From Tupaia tana (taxonomy: Eukaryota > Chordata > Mammalia > Scandentia > Tupaiidae), in assembly GCA_026018925.1 (NCBI GenBank), contig JAKSZU010000003.1, positions 6,182,367 to 6,246,366 on the forward strand: 64,000 nucleotides of DNA, in the 5' to 3' direction. Position 1 is the first letter of the stretch. Each line of letters begins with the position of its first letter. Of the stretch, positions 58,972-64,000 are shown one piece after another. A model generated the notes under the pieces. The model did no database searches, was not told where the DNA came from, and was given only the letters and a program-made list of their open reading frames with translations. A program made the position numbers and the translations under genes.

Positions 58972-59216
58972 GAGGGAGAGAGAGAGAGAGATAGCAATGG
59001 TGGGTCAGTTACAGAGGGTTGGAAAGATGAAGGAAAAAATGAGAGTTGCCTTTTCCTACCTCAGTTTAAAATATCTGGGTTTCTGTCACTGTGCTTGGGG
59101 ATAGGGGACAGGAAGGGGGAGAACAGTGACACCCAGGGACCTGGAGCTCTTGAGAACTTCGAGGCTTTCTTACCTTCGGTTAATGCTTCGTATTCGGTCT
59201 TCCAAAACCCTTCCAT
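57042..59216 (-). CDS. GIMAP5: GIMAP5-like immune GTPase, copy B (two coding exons, inverted relative to copy A)
   Basis: Seen on the minus strand: the first coding exon is 59216-59174 (43 nt), starting six bases after an acceptor (exon starts at 59222) and ending at a GTAAGA donor. The second exon is 57940-57042, after an acceptor ending TATAG at 57941-57942. The join is in the same phase as copy A and gives 313 aa. The GTPase core matches copy A with only four residue differences that I can count between the P-loop and the SDWAL segment (P/L, M/V, G/K, M/V). P-loop residues 34-41, DTP 82-84, THKED 151-155 and CAFNN 185-189 are all present. The N-terminal exon (M-E-G-F-x-K-x-x-Y pattern) looks more like rodent and human GIMAP5 than copy A's does. 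The C-terminus has a hydrophobic anchor at about 284-304 followed by a short polar tail, unlike copy A. The large exon also reads openly upstream of its acceptor, to 58061; I reject that as a start because the 43-nt exon matches copy A in size, phase and splice signals. Inferred: a functional paralog with its own membrane targeting. Confidence 0.88.
57941..59173 (-). other. Intron of GIMAP copy B
   Basis: The interval between the two coding exons of copy B starts with GTAAGA and ends with a T-run and TATAG. It holds a (GT)n-(GA)n microsatellite at about 58890-58992 and otherwise unique sequence. The copy A intron is only 555 bases, and I saw no obvious similarity between the two introns. Confidence 0.75.
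58889..58992. repeat. (GT)n-(GA)n compound microsatellite in the copy B intron
   Basis: GT run to about 58920, then GA with a few GGGA interruptions. Purine-rich on the plus strand, so able to form H-DNA in principle. Confidence 0.95.
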
Positions 59217-60044
59217 GCTCTTCTGAAATAAAAACAGGAAAGGTGTGAAGAGACAAGTGCCCAAGGCCCAGGGAGCTGTGAAGCCTGAGAGCGCCTCAAC
59301 TCTAAGAAAGTTGCTGATTTTTGAACTCATGTTTTATGTTCAAACATCTGTAAATGACTAGACTGTTAGCAAAACAGGCCATGCTAGGATTGCTAACACA
59401 ATGCTGTGTTGCTTTTTGCCTCCTCAGCTTACAGCACGACAGGAAATGTTTTGAAGCACATCCGTTGATTATTTTTCCCCCAAGCAGAAAGGCATACATG
59501 AAGACAGCATTCTTCTATGGGACGAGGAGTGGGACATGCTTTTTTTTATTGGAACCGAACAGGCAAGCTTGCTGTCAGAGGGAAAACAATGCCTTGCTGT
59601 AAATGACGTTGGTGCATCCGCAGTACCAGGTGTTTCTAGTCCCAGAAGCTGTTTGTGTCAGTGGGAATTCCAGAAAAAAGAAGATAGTACAATATACTTT
59701 CCAACAGCGGGGTTGTACTAGGGGGTTGCGGACTCCTCTCAGGACTGATGCAAGAGGAAGTCATGGAACTGGTTCCTGTGTGACCCACCTGAGTACGTGG
59801 TGCTGTAACCGAAACGGCACCGCATTAGGGCGAGTTCAAGACAAACTCATTTCCTGCTCAGCTTTTATTCAAATATCTTCCCTGTTCCATTCTGAGGTCC
59901 TGATCTCCCAATAGTAATAATTATTATTTTTAATCCCAGCAGATTTTACTAGAAAGCGGCACAAATATTGGCATAAATGTTTTATTTAAATGAGGCATAA
60001 TACTAAGTCTTGCTTCTTGGACTCAGAAAAGGCAAGCATGCAGG

Positions 60045-60185
60045 GGGCCGGCCTGTAGCCTTGTGGTGAAGGGAGGCCTGAATCACATAACCATCACGGA
60101 TTCTATACAGCTGATCGCAGTTTGAGTCCCAGCCCTGGTGGCTTCAAAAACTCACCGGGTATGGATGTGTGCCTGCCCAGGACCA
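60045..60185 (+). mobile_element. SINE, partial, with head insertion
   Basis: GGGGCCGGCCTGTAGCCTTG head, B box CAGTTTGAGTCCC, then GGCTTCAAAAACTCACCGGG; truncated at its 3' side. Confidence 0.65.
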
Positions 60186-60299
60186 TGTTATATATGAAAC
60201 TATAATTAAAATGAATTACATTATATTTTATTTATTCAGTTTTAAAGAAGCAGTAGTTATGAAATAAACTGCTCAAGTGGACAAAGACAAAGAATAATA

Positions 60300-60900
60300 A
60301 AACCAAAGTATCCGTCACTTGCAATAAAGAAAATGTGTTTTGTTTTACAGTGGTTGTTAGGTTTGATTGAAAAAATTAAAATGTTATGGCTAGAGCTCAC
60401 ATCTCTTTCTTTCTTTCTTTTATTCGCCCCTTATCCTCAGCTTTATCCTACTCCCTCCTTTACTTGCCAGGGGCAACCAATACTCTGAGGTTTTTATACA
60501 ATACTCTTATTTGTGTATTGACACTTTGGCATGCATATCTGTCTATGGACAATATATAATTTTCATATATATATATATATATATATATATTTGCGTTTTA
60601 GCCTTTTACATAAATGGCATTATTAATATAACATTTTATCCAATTCTTTATTAACAAATATCAAGCTGTTCTGAAATATTTGCTTCGTGCTACAAGCAAT
60701 GCTGCAAGACAGTCCCCACACGTCTCTCCCTACGCACGTGCAACAATTGATGGAGGACGCACGTTTTCCACCTGACCGACAGAACAAGGACAGCTCCGGG
60801 GGAGTCGTTCTAGCTCACGTTACACCAGTCACATATGAGAATTCCCACATTGTCACAGGCTCTGGGTGGTGCCACACTTCCCACTTCTGTCCACCTTAGT
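60300..60900 (+). mobile_element. Probable old L1 fragment with (AT)n
   Basis: GGGGCAACCAATACTCTGAG, TGGACAATATATAATTTTC and TAAATGGCATTATTAATAT resemble an old L1 3' region. A (TA)n run lies at about 60566-60590. Weak support. Confidence 0.35.
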
Positions 60901-61741
60901 GTAGCAATAAGGATGTCTTAAACAGGTTTAAATCTGCCTTTTACTGATCACCACTGAATTAAAAACAGTTTCATAGTTCATTTGCCATTTACGTTGCTTC
61001 TGTTGTTTCTATTTTTTGCACATTTCTATGGGAATTCAGTGGATTTTCTTTAGGAAGAGCCAGCCGTTTCTCGTTACTAGAAGACATGAAGGAGACCTCC
61101 CTCCTCTTCTTCCCTCCTTTCCCTTTCCACACCCCTACTCCTCCCTTCTCCTTCCCCCACTCCCCTTTTCCCCTTCCTTCTTTCTTTCCTTTTCCTGAGT
61201 CTGGAGAAGAGCGTTCTGCGCTGTTTATGTCTCTGGTAAATTAACCCTGGCTTTTGCTCGCATGGCCCCAAATCGCCGATATAGTTTCTAGGCAGACGGT
61301 GTTTTGCGAGGTGTAGAATCGGCATCTGGATGTGGAAAATGGTGATGACGGCGGAGAAGATGCCGATGGCGAACGTCATCATGGCGGCAGCCCTCTGTGC
61401 AGCCATTCACCATGTCCTTTCATGTCTACCACTTTAATTATTCTCCTAAATTCCCTGCGATGTGATCAAGACTGGCATTACATTTTCTGTTAAGATATTA
61501 GGAAATTAGCATCAAGTAGCCTGCCCAAGGTTACCTATTTGTCATGGAGCCAAGCCAGAAAATGGTTCCTTTCGCCTGTGTATTTTCCTTGACTCTAAAG
61601 GGGGAAAAGGAGACTTTTCTAAATAAGTCAGTGAACCTCTAGGACCATCAAACAATGCTGCCATCCCACCGTTAGGACACAAATCGATGGTGACAGGCTG
61701 GGAGGCTGCCCTAAAACAAGAACCGTCTTCTGCAGGTTAAA

Positions 61742-61789
<48 letters not shown>

Positions 61790-62104
61790 AGAGGAAAAAA
61801 ACAGGAAGAAAGAGGAAAAAAAGAAGAAAGAAAGAAAAAAGAAAGAGAAGAAAGAAAGGTAAGGAAAGAAAGAGAAAAGAAAGAGATTATTCAAAGATAA
61901 AACAGCAGGGGGCAAGAGTTGCTCTGAATCGAAGCACTGCAGTCTGGTGTCTTTACTTGACCTGGTTTTCATGTTGCCCAAGTGGAGTCGTGTGCCGATC
62001 ACAAAAGCCAGTTACATTAGCCAAGATGCAGCAACAACAGTTCTCCTGGACTGACTATGCAGGGGGTCAGGCTGCAAGGAGAGCCTCACGTCGGGTCTTT
62101 AGAG
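60900..62104. other. Unassigned sequence with a short membrane-segment-like frame
   Basis: A minus frame starting at 61406 encodes a hydrophobic run (MMTFAIGIFSAVITIFHI) and then becomes low-complexity Arg/Lys/Glu from a CT-rich tract. It could be a decayed exon; I cannot assign a family. Confidence 0.35.
61739..61885. repeat. (AAAG)n microsatellite and purine tract
   Basis: Pure AAAG units to about 61790, then degenerate A/G sequence to about 61885. Confidence 0.93.
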
Positions 62105-62116
62105 TTCATTGAAAAT

Positions 62117-62298
62117 GGAGCTGGCAGGTGGCATGGTGAAGGCACTGGACTCCCACATGGCTGACCATGGTTTGAATCCCAGACCTGGTAGCTTGCTTTC
62201 TCACTTTCCCTCTCTGTCTGTCACTCTCTGGTGAGTGCATATGCCCTATAGCAAATTAAAAGAATAATTTAAAAATTAAATAAATAATTCTACTTTTA
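62117..62298 (+). mobile_element. SINE type B
   Basis: TTCATTGAAAATG / TTTATTGAAAATG flanks near 62104 and 62302. Confidence 0.85.
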
Positions 62299-62335
62299 AA
62301 AGTTTATTGAAAATGCATATTATGAAAAAAATTGT

Positions 62336-62593
62336 GGGAACTAGCAGTTAGCGTAATGGCTATGTCACTGGACTCCCACGTGGTCGACCGCGGTTCCCGT
62401 CCTGGACCTGGTGGCTTAAAACTCACGCCGGGCGCGTGTGCGTGCGTGCCCAAGATCCCGAGAGGAGAATGGAGGAGAAGGGATTGCAGCGTGGCCATCC
62501 CCCCTGGGGGGTGATTTCTCAGTTTCTGTCTCTCTGTCTCTCTCTGTCTGGCGAGCGCACGTGCCCTATAGCAAAAAAAACCTCTTTCCCCCC
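62336..62593 (+). mobile_element. SINE type A
   Basis: AAAAAATTGTG flanks near 62326 and 62595; CpG-rich body, young. Confidence 0.9.
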
Positions 62594-62609
62594 AAAAAAA
62601 AATTGTGAC

Positions 62610-64000
62610 TGAATTTCAAACTCTTTTTGCAGCGAAAGAACCTCATACTTTAATTCCATGAACTTTCTAAAGTCTTCTTGTATATCCCACTGTTGCACAT
62701 TTTTTGGGGGTGCGGGGACAAATACCAACAAATAACGAAGGATTCAGAGGTGGGTCTGAGAGGATGCCAATGGAGCTGCCTAAATGGGGCACAGACAGGC
62801 GTTGGAGGGACCGAGACAGCCCAGGCAAGGGCTGGGCATGCGCTGCGTGCTGATCTGCAGAGCAGACACAGCGGGAAATCCGGAAGGGAGGCCGATTATT
62901 TCCCTCCAGAGGAAGAATCCCATGACTCCGCAATGGGGGCAGGGGTCATGGCTGGCAGGCAGGTGTAAGCAGGGGAGCCTCTGCGACTGCGGGGCCGGCA
63001 GAGGGCGGGCGAGGGAGGACGGGGAGACAAGTGAACACAGTGGCCGTCTGATGTGAGACTGCGGAAGGCAGTTATACAATCCCAAGACGGCAGGCTCTCC
63101 TCTGCTGTGCTGGGAAAGATAAGATTACTCCTCGCCTTCCCGGTCCTCAGGCCCTTCCCCCGTCTGCCCTGCCCTCTCTGTCCAGCCTTGCAGTCAGTTG
63201 TTTTGCAGTTTGGTCACCGTGATTCCATGACAGCCTCACCTCTCTCACGGCTCTAGCTGACACGGCGATTGCTCACGTGTCCTGCACTGAGTCTGCTGCC
63301 CTCGGGTAACGTCTGCACACCTGGGAGGTGTGGTACTGAGGAGAGAACGGAGAGGTTTTCAGATCAAGGTCATATGGGCTGTGGGGGTGGCTTGGAAGAG
63401 GAGGGTCATGGGATGGAAACAATTTCACATCTGCCCTCAGAAGCCCAAAGAATGCAGCCTTTACTCCGGGCCACCCTGGGCTGTGGTGCTGTCAGACTGG
63501 GGGCGGGGGGCACCAGAGGTTAGGAGGTGACATTGAGAAGTACGCCCCTACCACAAGAGGGGAGCTCGGGAAGTGTCCTCGTGTCAAACGGGTTGAGGGC
63601 ATCAGTCCCGAAGTTCTCAGGAGGCGCCAAAGGGCTGATGAATAAACAACCAGACAGGAACCTGGGCACTGGGACGGCCATGCGGCGAGCCCGGAGCCAG
63701 TGAGTTTTAAAATGCTCACCTGGTTGGCCCCGTTTGACGGACTGGGAACCCTGAAGTACCGTGGCATGCGTCAGGTCACATCGGAACGAGCAGCTGTGGC
63801 CCTTCCACCCCCCAAGTCTCTGCCTCCATCCTGTTCTCCTTACCAGGAGTGACTGCCAGCTGAGTCCTCCGGGTCCGCGTGTCCTGGTGGAAGGTCTTCT
63901 GTGGCACAGAGACCGCAGCAGCTGGTCTGGAGGGTGAGGCGGCAGCTCCCGGGGCCAGGGGAAGCTGAGCCACTGGGTGGAGGAGGAGTCACTGGCTGCT
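62610..64000. other. GC-rich terminal sequence, possible minus-strand exon
   Basis: No recognisable protein. A 55-nt interval at 63844-63898 (minus) is bounded by CCACAG and GTAAGG and could be a noncoding exon, for instance of GIMAP copy B. Unproven. Confidence 0.3.

Noticed and set aside
61077-61406. A TMEM176-like gene, expected next to GIMAP5 in human
   Set aside because: The hydrophobic run does not match TMEM176A or TMEM176B features I know, and the rest of the frame is low-complexity.

Overview
The window is mammalian (placental) nuclear DNA dominated by retrotransposons. Every interval is littered with short tRNA-headed SINEs ending in A- or T-rich tails and flanked by target-site duplications (TSDs). 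There are several LINE-1 (L1) copies of one young lineage, ancient L1, L2, MaLR and MER5A-like relics, a mariner of the Hsmar1/SETMAR type, a hAT remnant, retroviral fragments and many microsatellites. The SINEs are not Alu, B1/B2, bovine, carnivore, equine, vespertilionid or lagomorph types as I know them. A dermopteran (colugo, with tRNA-derived CYN SINEs) is my tentative guess, at low confidence. The only genuine host protein-coding genes I can support are two GIMAP5-type immune GTPases, so this is part of the GIMAP cluster. Layout: 1-16 kb holds MaLR-like, MER5A-like and L2-like relics, many SINEs, a twin-primed (5'-inverted) L1 at about 3.9-9.3 kb, a 43-bp minisatellite at 9.9-10.46 kb, and a 3' fragment of a half-L1 (HAL1-like) element at 10.8-11.5 kb. 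16-17.7 kb is mostly unassigned. 17.8-21.1 kb is a second twin-primed L1. 22.4-23.65 kb is the mariner. 24.5-27.7 kb has two LTR-like segments and a possible retroviral internal fragment inside an old L1. 28-31 kb holds an old L1, SINEs and a hAT-transposase fragment. 31.9-33.8 kb is a rearranged gammaretrovirus-like gag-pro-pol remnant on the minus strand. 34.2-35 kb is an old L1. 38.4-41.2 kb is a HAL1-like element with ORF1 but almost no ORF2. 42.8-47 kb contains GIMAP5-like copy A (+ strand). 48.1-53.44 kb is a 5.3-kb L1 with intact ORF1 and an ORF2 broken by two one-base insertions, bounded by a 14-bp TSD. 57-59.2 kb contains GIMAP5-like copy B (- strand). 59.3-64 kb is noncoding as far as I can tell. 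How the genes relate: copy A (307 aa) and copy B (313 aa) are convergent, about 10.4 kb apart between stop codons, with the big L1 between them. Each has a 43-nt first coding exon ending in phase 1, then one large exon carrying the AIG1-type GTPase domain and a C-terminal membrane anchor. The GTPase cores are nearly identical (about ten base differences over about 700), while the first exons, introns and membrane anchors are quite different. That pattern is best explained by gene conversion or selection on the core after an inverted duplication. GIMAP5 proteins act in lymphocyte survival at lysosomal membranes; the divergent anchors could give the two copies different locations or partners.
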